Shown in pieces: positions 47,501 to 60,805 of a DNA stretch of 64,000 bases. Origin of the DNA: Cokeromyces recurvatus. Taxonomy: Eukaryota; Mucoromycota; Mucoromycetes; Mucorales; Mucoraceae. Numbering within the stretch: position 1 is the stretch's first letter; the number at the start of each line of letters is the position of its first letter. A model generated the notes under the pieces. It was not told where the DNA came from. It did not search any database and saw only the letters and a list, made by a program, of their open reading frames with translations. Location: contig NW_026251393.1 in NCBI RefSeq assembly GCF_025118155.1, positions 496,001-560,000 of the forward strand, in the 5' to 3' direction. The translations under genes were made by a program, and so were the position numbers.

Positions 47501-50500
47501 GTTAGTAATAAATTGAAGACCGCCATTAAGATCAGCCCATACAGGCTCGTTTTGACAAAGTTCAACAATATCAGGGTGCATAAGACCAAGGATATTGAAT
47601 GACATTTCAACAGTAGAGAAAGTTCTAACACCAAGTGCTTCAACACCTTCAGCAACCATATTGTTTGCATTCATCAAACCAGTACCACGAGTCCAACCAA
47701 TGACAGCACCAGCAATAAGCAAGTAGCTAGACCAGCTTTCAGAATACCAACGGTTGAAGAGAGTCTCCAAAGAAATCTTGGATTCACCATAAAGACCATC
47801 AGCACCGAAGGTACCATGGTTAGGAGACAAAGGAAGAATGACTTGAGCAGGACGAGTATCAGAGCCAATCTTTTGCTTGTGAGTCTTGACATTACCCAAC
47901 ATACGGAGAAGGTTAGTTAACATAATACGATGAGCAAGTTCAGACTTGGAGTCAATGCTATCAATTTCACGACCATTTTCAGGAATGGCAGCAAAAGGAA
48001 TAACAAAGTCAAGATCCCAGTTAAGACCCTTAGGATCATAGATATAGTTGACCAAGGCATCAACATCTTGTTTGGCACCTTGATTGAAAGGTACAACCAC
48101 AAGTTCAGATCCCTTAGAACCAAATGTTTCATAAATAGATTGGAAGTATTCAGTAACTTGACGACTGAAACGAGAAGTAGTCACGACAACCTTGGCACCA
48201 CCAGAAATAAGACCCTTCAAGACTTCAGAACCAATGGAGTCTCTACCAGCACCAGTTAAAAGAACACATTTGTCAGCAAAAGTAATACCTCTCTCAGCAA
48301 TTTCAGTTAAAACATTGAGATAAATAGATGTCAATTTGCTACTGAATTCCCAACCAGAAGGATCATTAACGTTCTTCTTCTTGAGATGTAAGAAGGGAAT
48401 AGTCTCAGTCTTTGCAGACTTTTCAGCAATACGCTTACGTTCAGGGAGACGATTAACAACAGAAGCACGACGTTGACGAGGTCTTTGTTCTCTGATAATA
48501 GTGTTTGAAATAGACATAGCACGTAAAACATCAGTATAAAGTTCCTTAATAGCAACCTTAGTGCTCTTCTTCATCTTGTTTTGACTACGAATGATCTTGT
48601 AAATACGGCCGAGGTCTTGTTGGACCTTGAGTCGGTTAGAGTATTCAGTAACTTTAGAACCAGCAGTCATATCCTTGACATAGTCAGCTAACTTGCGACA
48701 GCCAGGACGAGGAACTTCGGTATAAACAATATTACCCTTTTCGGAGACTTGAGTCTTGGGACCAGTAGGGAAACCTACATCCTTATAGACAGGGTTTTCA
48801 GCAAGGACTTCAACACAGTTTTCAATCAACGCTTGACCGAATTCCTTAGCAAGTCTATAGGTCTCACCTCTGTCACCAGCACAGTTCTCAACATTATAAC
48901 GCATATAATCAATCAATTGAGGATAAGCACGGTTCATGATACGTAAACATTTGGCAGTAACTTCACGATCAACAATAGCAAGTTTACCAAAAATGATATC
49001 ATACCACATTTCAAGAGCATCTTGACGAGACCAGTTCCAATAAGAATCGTAACGACGAGCCTTAAGGGGTGTGAAACTAGGTTTGATACCATCAGCATAA
49101 ATATCACCATGTTCAGCAAGCCATAAATCAAGTTCGGCTTGTAATTTAGCAGTTGTGGTCTTCTCTTTCTCGTATAACTTGGCACCTTCACGTAAGTCCT
49201 TTTGAAGGTATTTGGCATACAAGTTAAGCTGTTGATAAATCAAAGCGTCTTGCTTAGCCTTGAGAGCATCAAATTCTTCACTATTGATAACAGCAACAGA
49301 TGCACCACCAGCAGCACTACCAGTGGCACCACCAGCACCAGGTGCAGACAATGTAATACTAGCTCTCTTAGCGTAAGCTTGAGCAACAGAATCCAACCAA
49401 GCCTTAGCTTCAGCTTCAGCACCAAGACGAGAAGCAGGTTCCATCGTAATAGCAACCAATAAAGCACCGTCAATGCGACCAGGACCCAAACCATATGAGT
49501 TGGTAAGATAAGTCTTTGCACTATTCAAGGTAAAACCACCAGGCATCTTGGCACCAATCATTTTAGCAACTAAAGTGCTAGAGTGCTTACCGAGAGCTCC
49601 AGAGAAACTGCTATTTAAGGCAGCACCAAGTTCATCCAAGGGAGTCTCTTCAGATTTTTCAGGAACACCGTTATTGAATTCCTTTTGTAAGTCACCAAGA
49701 ATTTCGTTTTGAAGAGTAGATTTACCACCAACTAAATCCTTAATAGCCTTGGATAAAGGAACTTCATCCATAGTCTTTTTCAATTTTTGAGCGATAACAG
49801 CATGAATAACCTCAGTAGCTGTAACAGGAACATCACTAATAGCAGCAGCAGGTCCAGCTGAAGGAGCAGGAGCAGCAGCAACAGCTACAGGAGCAGCAGG
49901 AGCAGCAGCAGTAGCAGCAGGTGCAGCGGGGGTAGATTCAGCAGGTGCAGCTTCTTCTTCTACGGCATTCTCAAATTCATAATAAATTTCCTTAGAATCC
50001 TTAGCAATAGACAAGTTTTGACGACGGTTACTCAAAGCATTATCATAAGCTTGATATTTAAGATTCAAAGTACGGGCAGCCATACCGCTAAGAGTAGGAG
50101 AAGGGCCGACTTCGATAAGACGCTCAATCTTATAGTTCTTGAACAATTGATCTTGAGTTTCAATCCAACGAACAGGAGAAGCGAATTGATAAGCCAAAAG
50201 TTCAATCAAAAGAATGTAACCGAGACGTTGTTGTTGAGCAGGGGTAACATATTTATCATCAGACCAATTCTTGAGCACCTTAGCTAAACGAGGACTAGAT
50301 GTTAAACGATAAACATCTTCAATATAACTCTTATCGGTACTAAAAGGTTGAGCGGTCAAGTTAGGAATATACTTGCCAGCTAATTGAGCAACGTTAATAT
50401 CAGAAGGATTGAATTTCTTAGCCAAGAAAGTACGGAAGGGAGTAACACCACTAAGCAAGAAAGAAGAGTGGAAAGGTACATCGATACCGGGAAGGGGGAC

Positions 50501-53500
50501 AGTAGCGTGACCACGTTCAAGAATAACACGTCCCTTAGCTTGCTTAGCCTTAGTCTTTTCAAAGGCACCATCAATAATTTCAATCAAGTGTTGCTTAACG
50601 TCTTCAAGAGACATGGTTTCCATCAACTTTTGAAGATCAATGTTGGCAGTCTTGATATAGTTCAAAACATTAGCAAGAGCATCAAGGTTTTGAAGTGCAC
50701 CAGCAGCAACGTATTGCCAGTTTTCAACATTAAAGTTGACAATCTCCAAGACATCACCACCACGGCGAGCAATGGAATCAACAACATAACGAAGAGCAGT
50801 ATCATTAAATGTCTTTGATACACGAGCAGGATTGACAGCAACCATACCATAGTTAGAGCGACCCTCTTCATCACGTTTGACAGCAGATTGCATAGTCATA
50901 CCACGATAAAAGACGACATCTACAAGAGAGTCTAAGGGCAACACATCACCAACAGAGGCTAAAGCAGCATATTCACCAAGAGAGTGACCAGCGAAAGCAC
51001 AATTGGCTTGAATCAACTCCTTGGAACGCATATCTTCAAATGCAGCCTTTTCCATTAAGGTCAAAGCAGGTTGTGTGAATTGGGTAGCATACAAGAGACC
51101 AGTAGGAGAACGGAAGGTATAGAAGGCAGTGCGTTCATTAATAGTAGGGAATAATGGTAAAGTCTTAGTGGTGCCATCAGCGTCAACAACATCATAAGAC
51201 ATACTCATGTAGTTTTGACGAATCTTCTTACCACGAGGACCGCCAAAGTGAACAACCTTTTCCTTTGGATTATTACGAACGATTTCAATGATAGAGAAAC
51301 CATAGTTTTCCATGAAATGTTTATCAGCTTGATCCCAAATAGCCTTAGCAACAGGAGAGCTATCGTATAAGGCCATACCCATTCCTTGTTCTTGAGAACC
51401 TTGACCAGTAAAGACATAGGATGTAATAGGCTGCTCAACTTCAGCAGTACCTTCAACAACCTTTTCATTATTTTGGTTGAATGTCTCTACTTTAATAATC
51501 TTGCGACCATTCTTCATACCAGTGTGATAAAGTTTAGTTTCAAGCCTGTCAGAGGGCAAGACCATGCCAACGAACTTAACATCATAGGCAACAACACGGC
51601 GGGGTACGTTATCAGCAGCAAAGATTTCAACAAACTTACGAGTAGAGGCACTAGTCCACATACCATGAGTGATTGTACCAGGTAAACGAGCAAGGTCAGC
51701 AAAGTAAGGATTGACGTGAATTGGATTGAAATCACCAGAGACATTAGCATAAGGCTCATTAGAGGCAGGTGCGTGAACAACAGAAGAATAAGTTGATTGG
51801 CTAGGCATAACAGAATAACCACCGTTCTCGAAAAAGTGAGCTTGTTCAATCTCTTGAGCGTTACGCTTCAAGTATTCAATAACGGGGTTACCATGGCTTT
51901 CACCAGATTCATATTCAACTCTAGCGATTTCAACAAATTCTTTAGTAGAGACTTGCATTGTGACAGTACCAGTCGTCTTAACACTAGCAAAGACATTCTT
52001 ATTCTTGTATTTAAGATCAGTGCTCAAACGGAAAATCAAAGATGAACCAACAGTGATTTCATGATTTTCCAAGGCATCACCCCATTGCATCCATTCCTTA
52101 GACTTAAGAACCGCAATATCCTTAATATCCTTAATCTTGAGAAGCATAGGAGTTTCAACCTTACGTTCGAAGGTGTGTTCAAAATCATTAAATTCACCAC
52201 GATAAAGGAATTGGCTAGTTACTTCAAGAACAGGCTTTCCTTCACGAACGATCACACCATTAACTTCAATCATTTTACCAGAATCAGTATTGACGATGGC
52301 ATTAATGTGTGCATAAGTATCAACAATGTCTCCGACCTTGAGAAGCTCAGAACCGTCTAAAAGACGGAAGCCATTACCTAAATGAACAAGTCTTAAGAGA
52401 TCACCATCAATGACCTTGGGGAAAATAGCCTTCATGATAGCCTTCCAGCCAACAACAATAGCAAAGTCCATAGGAGCGTAGACAACCTTTTGGCCACGGT
52501 CAACAAAGACTTCAGCTTCGTTGCCAACGGTTTGACAGAATTCCTTAATCTCCTCTGATTTTACAACTTCACCTTTACCAGAAAGTTTTTCATGAACCGA
52601 GATATTTAAGAAATCATCCTTATTATCAACACCAAACCAAAGCTTGTAATAGAATTCCTTAATACGTTCGTTACGTCCTTCCATAATTTCGTGAATAGGA
52701 GCATAACCAAGTTCAGGCTTATATTCAAATTGTAAAGATAAGGGAATCATGTTTTCCTCTCTCTTCTCAAACAATGTAACATGAATCATATTACCCGAGA
52801 TAGAGGCTTCAACAGATGAAACATAGTCGCTTGTTTTAGCTGTTGCACTCCAGGGACGCTTATCTTGGACTTTAACAGAAATGATCTTACCATCCTTATC
52901 CATAGAGGTAACAACTCTTTGGCCGGCACGAGGACGGAAGATACGCTTAGCTGGGTTATCAGCATAACGTTTACCTTGAACGATGAAAGGAGAGGTTAAG
53001 AGAGCACGAAGCCAGCTATAAGTGGGACCAGAGATAGCTTGAAGCCATTCTTCGTCAGAAGGAATAGTGCTTCCAACTTCATGAACAGATTCAGTAGCAG
53101 AAGTAGAAACTTCTTGTATAGTGGTCTTTGTGATAGATGCACCACCAAGATATTCAATCTTGGGAATAGGAGTATCCTTATAATAACGTTCCTTCAAACT
53201 TTCGATATGGCTATTGTAAATATCACCAAGAATTTCACCTACAGGTTGATCAACGCGAGTGGCGTACTTGGCAGCAACAGGACCATGAAGGATACAAGTA
53301 CGTTGAACATCTTGATCAACAACAGCGGCAAGATCTTCAGATTGCCAAAGGGAGTCCTTCTTGAACCAAATATCAAACTCTTTATCCATGACAGGAATGA
53401 AGGGAACAGGCTTTTGAGTAGGACGTTTACAAAGAGCAATAAAGTGAAGGATATCCTCAGAGGTCAATAACTGGGTTTCAGCATCAGGGAATTGAGCCAA

Positions 53501-56500
53501 GAACTCTTCAACAAAAGGGAAGGGGTTCTCCAATTGAGCATAATTCTGGAGCATAGAAGATGAAGATGTCTTTGAGAAACGTTCTTCAACACGACGCAAA
53601 AAGTCGCCAACAAAGTCACGAAGTGAAATATCAATCCAACGAGCTTCGAACTTGATATAAAGTAATTCGATCATACGGTAGACAACTTCACTGTAGGTCA
53701 TATCTTGAAGATCAACGGCCTCACCCGTCTTTTTCTTACCAAACCATACCTTTTGGAAATCAGCATTTAAACGCTTAATGATATAATCTTTCTTGGCCAA
53801 CAAGGCAGGTAAACGCTTATCCTTAGGCAAAGAGAAAATGCTTTCATCAAGTTCCTTCCAAAGACGAACACCACGAGTGGCAATCTTGTGGATAGGTTCA
53901 CCAAGTTCAGAAAGAACAGTAAGGACACCACCAGCAGGGCCCTTATAGGTCTTTTCCCATTCACCGTCATCAACACCAGGTGCATCAACCATGGCTTGCT
54001 TAGCAGCAGGAGAAGCTAAACCTTCCTTGGCTACCATCATACGAGAACCAAAGAGGACACCATCAAAAGGCATAGGTGGATAATCGAATTTAACAGACCA
54101 ATCACCTGTGATATAAGGTAAAGTGTCATCAGCACCACCAAAGCCAGAACCAGCAACAAGAACAATGTTGGGTTGACGACGAATAGCGGCATAAGTTTCA
54201 AGAATAGGTTGATGCACATCCTCGAAACCGTGGTGACCACCAGCACGACCACCAGTCCATTGTAAGATAACAGGCATAGTAGGGTTAGCAGCAGCAATAG
54301 CTACAACCTGACGGATGGTATCTGCATTTCCTGGTTTGAAAGCAACATGGCGAATACCAGCAGCTTGCAAATTGGCAATAATTTCATTCGCATTGTCAAG
54401 ACTGGGAACACCAGCTGCAATACAAAGACCTTCCATAGGTAAACCTTCCTTACGCATAACCTGAATAAGAGGATATTGGAAGCCCCATTGACGTACATTT
54501 AAGAAAATAATGTTGAGAGAGATACCTTCACCTGCACGAGTGAGTTCTACAATTTTATTAATCTTCTCACGAAGCATTTCATCGCTAAAGTGGCCACCAC
54601 CAGCAAGTTCAATATGATAACCTGCATTCATAACCGCAGCAACAAACTTTTCATTGACAGTAGCAGGAGTCATACCGGCTACCATGAGTGGTGGCTTACC
54701 TAATAAGCGAGACATCTTGGTATCAAGATGAATACGACCATTACTATTTAAGAACAAGGGAAAAGAAAAAAATTAATACTTTATTTTTTTTCTAAAAAAA
54801 AAAAAAAAAAATCTGTAAATAATTTACCTTGTGGTTTGAACTAATTTAGGTTGGAAAGCCTTTGCCCAATTTTGAGAGTAAGTAACAGCACGAATGTCAG
54901 AATCAAAAAGATCAGCCTTATAAGAAAGGTCACGGTTAGCTCCTTCAAGAGCACCGGCCAACACAATTTGTACACCTGTACCCTCCTTATTACGATGTGT
55001 CAAACCACCAATACCTGATGTGCCACCTGGACCAAAATCAATAATATGAGTCAAATCCTTAGAAGCAATTGCACTCTCCCAATGAACATGATGTTCACAA
55101 ATAAGTTCTAATAATGCTTTGGTAAGGTTATCTGATTCACGAAGATCCTTGCCTAACAATCAATTAAAAAAAAAAGATTATGTTAGTATAAACAGTTTTT
55201 AATATTCTCAACCTCTTCATTTGAAAATAGAAAAAATCTATTTTTTTTTCATACCTGAATCAGTAGCATAGACGGGAATCTTGAGATCCTTAGCATTGAA
55301 AAACAAATTATTTTTTTGAGCATCTTCCAAAATGATAGGTATAGAATTCTTCAAATAAACACTATGGAAGGGTGCAGTGATAGGTAAGAAACGTGAAGAG
55401 AATTTGATCTTACGTTGAGAAAAGGGAACACGGGATTGATCAAGACCAGTAGGGGCCTTAAGCTTACGCAAGGCAAGATTCAAACCGTATAAGGATTGAG
55501 GAGGGCCAGTACAAACAAATGAACGAGGGCCGTTATGTAAAGTAATTTCAATTTGACGCTCAGGAGCAAGATGAGCGTTGGTAGCTTGAAGCTGCTTGAC
55601 TACTTGGTTTTCTCTAAGACCAGTAATGGCCAACATGGGTGTAGGACTGCCTTCATTGTTGCTAGTAGAATCTTCAAGAATAGTGGGATTCAGGGTAGTA
55701 AGAGGGAAGACTTGTTGAGCACGAGTACCAATCCAGAAAAGAAGTCCCAATGCTTTTTCTGTATTGCTAATAAATTCTTCCTCAGTAGAAGAGACAGAAA
55801 TAACAACTGAACTGATAATACCCTGACTATGACCCGTTGTGCCTGCAAATAAAAAAATAAAAAAATAAAAATAGGTTTAATTATCCAATCATTATTATAA
55901 TTATTTCTTCCTTTTTTTCCATATATAGATATATTTATGATTGATTTTATTCTCAATCCCTTTCTTTATATTCATATTTATATATGTATATATATATATA
56001 TTACATACCTTCAAATAAATCACGAATTTCAGCAGGAGTACGACCAAGAACACGAATCATAACATAGTATTGTAAGATTTGAGTGAGACCGATCAAAGGA
56101 AGACTGACAGGTGCAGAGATAAGGTATTGAACATCAGGTCTAACTTCAGGATCATCTAACCAACGTAAAATATCCAAACCCTTTGAATGCAACATTTTAG
56201 CATCGGGGCTACGAGCATAGTCAGCCAAGACAGCAGCCATACGATAAACAAATGGCTTTACAATACCCTGATATGTCTCCCAAATATCCGCAAATTCATC
56301 AAAATATTCCTCAATATTACCTTGACCACCAAAGATGGCAAAAAGCTTAGCATCACCACGAGCGGCAGCTTCAAAGAGAGCAGATTTAGCAGGAGCCATT
56401 TCTTCGGTAGACAAAACACCTTGTTCTTTAAGAACAACAAGGGCAGAAAAATAGGCTTGAATGACAACTTTCTTGGATTCAGAAGAAAGAGAACGTGTAG

Positions 56501-56792
56501 CAGCGTGGACATCATTATTCTTCAAATATTGAGTACCAAAGTTGATAAAGAGTGTACGTGCAACTGGTAAGAATTGAGATTCATTCGCAGCACGAGCACT
56601 AGCAAAATTTAAAAATTTAGCAGCAAGTTCAATATCAGTAATTTCCTCAGCTGTTGTATTATCGTTAGACTGAATTAAAAATTCTTCTTGAAGTTGTTCA
56701 GCGGGAACCCAGATATTTGTAGGTACTAGTACTGCAACCTCAGTTGTATTTTGTTTAATAGATAAAGGACGAAGAACTTGTTGTTTTTCCAT
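44546..56792 (-). CDS. Type I fatty acid synthase, fused beta-alpha single chain
   Basis: Makes C16/C18 acyl-CoA in the cytosol from acetyl- and malonyl-CoA. Five minus-strand exons, 56792-56009, 55842-55255, 55152-54828, 54743-46990 and 46905-44546, give 3936 residues. Domains in order: acetyltransferase (GTTGHSQGI, Ser about 267), enoyl reductase ([27 protein letters not shown]), dehydratase hot-dog ([14 protein letters not shown]), malonyl/palmitoyl transferase ([12 protein letters not shown], Ser about 1820). The alpha part begins near residue 2070 ([20 protein letters not shown]), with an Ala/Pro-rich linker, ACP ([16 protein letters not shown], Ser about 2241), ketoreductase ([19 protein letters not shown]), ketosynthase ([15 protein letters not shown], Cys about 3348) and the C-terminal phosphopantetheinyl transferase ([10 protein letters not shown]). 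In yeast these are separate FAS1 and FAS2. Codons are C-rich, suggesting high expression. Confidence 0.96.
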
Positions 56793-58905
56793 GATGTTTG
56801 TTGTATATGGTATGTATGTAAATAATTAACAAATAATACTATGACAAAAAAATATAATATGTATATATATATAAAAGCTACAAATATTATGTTGTCAATT
56901 AATGTCATTTATATAAATATGTATATATTTATATACATGTATACATATTGATTTCTTATGCTTAGTACCTTTCTCTAAATATTTTTAAAAAAAAAATGAA
57001 AAATATGCTTTTTTTGTATGCTACAGTTGTATGATGTTGTTTTTTCAAAAAAAAAGATTTATATTGTACAATACAAAAAAAGTAGTTTTTCCTTTCTCTT
57101 TAAAAAATGTATATCTTTTTCTTTCAAGTGTTTTGTTTCCCCAAACAAAAACTATGTAAAATAAAAAAGATTTCAAAAGAAAATAAGTTTTTTTTTTTTT
57201 TAAAAAAGAAGAAGAAATAAAAAAAAAACCACAAAAAAGAGAATAGGCTTTTGACGAGAAAAAAAAAACAAGATGTGTCTTTTCGACCCCCCATCAAACT
57301 TTGGAATAGCCAAATTAGGACAAGTGGTAGGGGCAAAATATGTTCGGAGTGGCTCGGGATTAACATTTGTCCAATCTGTATGTCTGTGTTATAAATTATT
57401 TACAAATTTCACCCCAAAAACCAACTTTTAATATACGTCAATAAAGTTTTTTTTGTATAGTTTTGTGAAGGCGACAAGTGGCACAGTTATAAGCTTATTT
57501 TCCCCAAAATTGATATTCCCTTTTCTAATTATTTTATCTTTACCTCTGCTTAGCTTATAAGTGTCTTTTTTTTTATTTTATTTTTTACTCAATCGAACAT
57601 GTATGTAACAAATATCAATTGTAAAAAAAAAAATATGTATATATATATTTTTTCCCTAATATTTAAATCTGAGATAATCTTTTGAAACATGAAACTTATT
57701 CAATATTGTTAACTTTATAAGCGCAGTAGCATTTATGGCTCTGCTTTATATCTTGACAGTTCAAATCAATAATTTGAATAAATTTGTTACACGATCAAAA
57801 ATACTGGGTGGAGAGCAAAATAAAAATAAATAATTATAATAATAATTGGCGGGATTTAGTCCATCTTTTTCTAGTCCAATCAGGAGTCTACTTGGAGACG
57901 ACAATAAGTGGGGTTGTCATACAAACTATCCTTATCTATTATATGGATGTCAGAAATAGCATTGCAGTCCTCATAACAACAACATAATTTATTATATGTC
58001 CTTTTTTTTTCGCCGCTTATTTACATTGAAACCTCTTAACTATTTACGTGTTATTATTATATATTGCTGCTTTCATGTCGAAAGAGCTATACAAAGCATA
58101 CAAAAAAAAAAAAAAAACTGCCTCATTTGGAGGATAGACCTCTGTTAAGCTGCTTTTTTCCTTTATTCTAAATAGATAAAATGAAATATAAATCAAAGAG
58201 GTAAAAAAAAAATATGGGGATTTTTTATTATAAACTTTTTTGGGTGATTTTTTTTAAGCCAGGAACAAAACTTCATCTTACCCCAATAACTAATTAGATT
58301 TATGCGGTGGAGTAAAAAACAAATAAATAGCCAGGGGCGCGGATACTTTTCATCATCCATAACAGTAATTATCATTTGTGTATCTATTATATAAATCCTG
58401 TTAATATTCTTCCTTTTATTAATTTCATACACGCTATTTATTTTTATGCGTATTTGGAAGAAGATTACATAGCAGCAGTCTGTATGATTTCTACAATTAA
58501 AGATTAACAAGGAGTACACATCAATGATTCAAATATAATGAATAAAAAGCATTGATATATTTGCAAGCATTTGAATATAAGAAATTATTTCTATTTTAGC
58601 ACTGATTTGTATCAATATAGACAATAGTGCTACAGCAAAATATTTACTTTAACAAACAAGCTATAAATTGCATATACTTCAAAAACTTTAAAGCAAATTA
58701 TACAGCTACAATATATGTCGATTTTGCCGAAATAATCTTTATTACAACTCAAAGATAAATAGAATCGAACATTCTAAAGTCTATGTTTGAACTGACTCAT
58801 GTGCTTTCTACTTTCAATTTATCTACCTTTAGCTGTTTCCCATTATGTCGATCCATGGTTTCTTTGTTATATAACAATGAGTAGCAAAATTTTATGCTAA
58901 AGTAT

Positions 58906-58941
58906 CTTAGACTCGACATTCAACTTAGACTCGACATTCAA
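58906..58941 (+). repeat. Tandem duplication, 18 bp x 2
   Basis: CTTAGACTCGACATTCAA occurs twice back to back (58906-58923 and 58924-58941). It is exact and not part of any gene. Confidence 0.85.
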
Positions 58942-60255
58942 GTAAGAACATGTCAATTATGATATAAGATAATTAATATGTCTTTTGAGGCCCTTAGACC
59001 TCGAGAATCTAATGCATTATGTCTTAGGAAGGTGGAGTTATTATCCAAACAGAAGATATAGAAATTACATTCCCTAAAAAAAATAAAATAAAAAAAAACC
59101 AAGGAAAATACATACACTTATTTTTGAAATATAAATTAAATAGATTAAATACATATAACAACTCACTCCACAATAGTGTCAACAGGACATTGTTAGATAT
59201 ATTATAGTTAATATAGAAAGACATAATCTACAACACCGCCTTTCAAAAGATAACTGATACCAAATGAACCCCTAAAGGTTCTAGTAAGTGGCTAATAATA
59301 CTGAATCATCAAGTTTCCTCAAAACTAAACTGTTTGCCCCTAATGAGCTATAGAAGGATTACTCTTAATAACATAACTGCAACATGCTCTACATTGAAAA
59401 AAACATGTCTTAAAGTATATATATTCGTGGATAGAAAAGGTAGACAGAACTCTATAAGGAATATCACATGTATTTTTGATAAAGATGTTGTATTTGTTAA
59501 AAGGATACTCATCTTTTACTCCTATTCAATACTATTCATAGAACCATTGTTCAAATTGTAAAGATACTAGTAGCTTAGAAACATCCCAGGTTGACTTAAT
59601 GCTAGCGACTTTATCTATGACAAACAAATCTTCGAGTCATGAGATATAATTTCTATGTTACAAATAGGTTGAAAAAAAAAAAAAGAAGCGTATGTGTCAA
59701 AATTGATGTATTAATGCATAGTTGTATATATCTATGCAATGATAAATTGTACTGATTCTTTCCTTAAACTCTACGGCCTTCGACATACTATCCTTGTCCT
59801 TTGTCTTTTGAGTTTGAAGCTATTGACAAGCATAAGCCTATTTGATTGCTATTACAATATACAGTAACATAAAAAAGTTAAGATTTCATCTATTATTATA
59901 ATGTCTGAGTGTAAAAAAAAAATGGCAAATATGAATATGCATACATGTATTTACCCTTTTTTTTATATGTACGATAAAGGCATTGTTTGATAAGATAAAA
60001 ATGTTGTTACTTGTATTCACTGCAATGAGACGAAGCATATTTTTTTTTTTTTTTAAAAAAAAGGACATTTATGTAAACTTTATAAACGCATGTACATAAA
60101 GTGTAACTCATTATGCATCATGTAACATATCAATAAAATACTCGAATCCAACATAATATCTCCAAAAAAGAAACCTCTATTTGGAATCAGTTACCAGAAC
60201 AGAATACAAAAATATATTCATATAAAAAGATCGTTAATCTCAATAATGGAATATT

Positions 60256-60805
60256 TCATGCACAAAGTTCTGTTAACATCTTATATTGTTGACAATAAGG
60301 GATTAAATAACACGACTGTAATAATCTAGCAAAATTTTTGATACTCCAAATGGCAGTCGGTTTTAGGTCAAATTGTAACAAATAAACAATACGTCTCCAA
60401 TGGGGTCTTACTTGCTTTTGTCGACTTGAAGGAAGCCCCCCTCCAGTATTCTTTACCCAATCAAAGTGAATCCTATTATTAAATAAAGTAATACCTTCTT
60501 GATTGCATGCATGGTCATTGCAACTGTATATCTAAACAATACTATTGAGGATTTTAAAATGAAATATCCTTTATTATTTAAACATCTAGCTTAATAAATC
60601 AATCTATAAAGTAAGCATAAAACTAATTGACAGCAGGAAGAGCCAATTGTTGATTAACGTGTTCGACACTAATTCCACTAAGAGCCTTTAGACAAAAATA
60701 ATAAAGATTAGTGTTAGAAATTACTTGAATGAAAGTTTTCTTACTTGATTTAATGGGTTTGATTTGGTTACTGTTAAAGCACTTGAAAATCTGAGCTAAT
60801 CTCAA
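60256..60805 (-). pseudogene. Unrecognised exon-like fragments (gene or relic)
   Basis: Two coding-looking minus-strand pieces. The first (about 60805-60623, with an intron GTAAGA...AAAG between 60735 and about 60689) reads SSALTVTKSNPLNQ then ALSGISVEHVNQQLALPAVN and a stop. The second is a 92-codon open exon (60531-60256) right after a TTTAG acceptor, containing FDWVKNTGGGLPSSRQKQVR and PHWRRIVYLLQFDLKPTAIW, then TGA. Aromatic/Trp content and sustained frame suggest real coding origin. Neither has a convincing start, and I could not join them with a normal intron. It may be one gene, two genes, or a decayed copy. The family is not recognised. Confidence 0.35.

Noticed and set aside
51386..51685. 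Plus-strand frames across the FAS gene
   Set aside because: All plus-strand frames in 44.5-56.8 kb are antisense to well-supported FAS domains.
57784..57987. 67-codon plus-strand frame
   Set aside because: Contains a CCAAT-type site and AT-rich spacer; no coding character or partner exon.
58906..58941. CRISPR or satellite array
   Set aside because: Only two adjacent 18-bp copies without spacers; a simple duplication in a eukaryotic genome.
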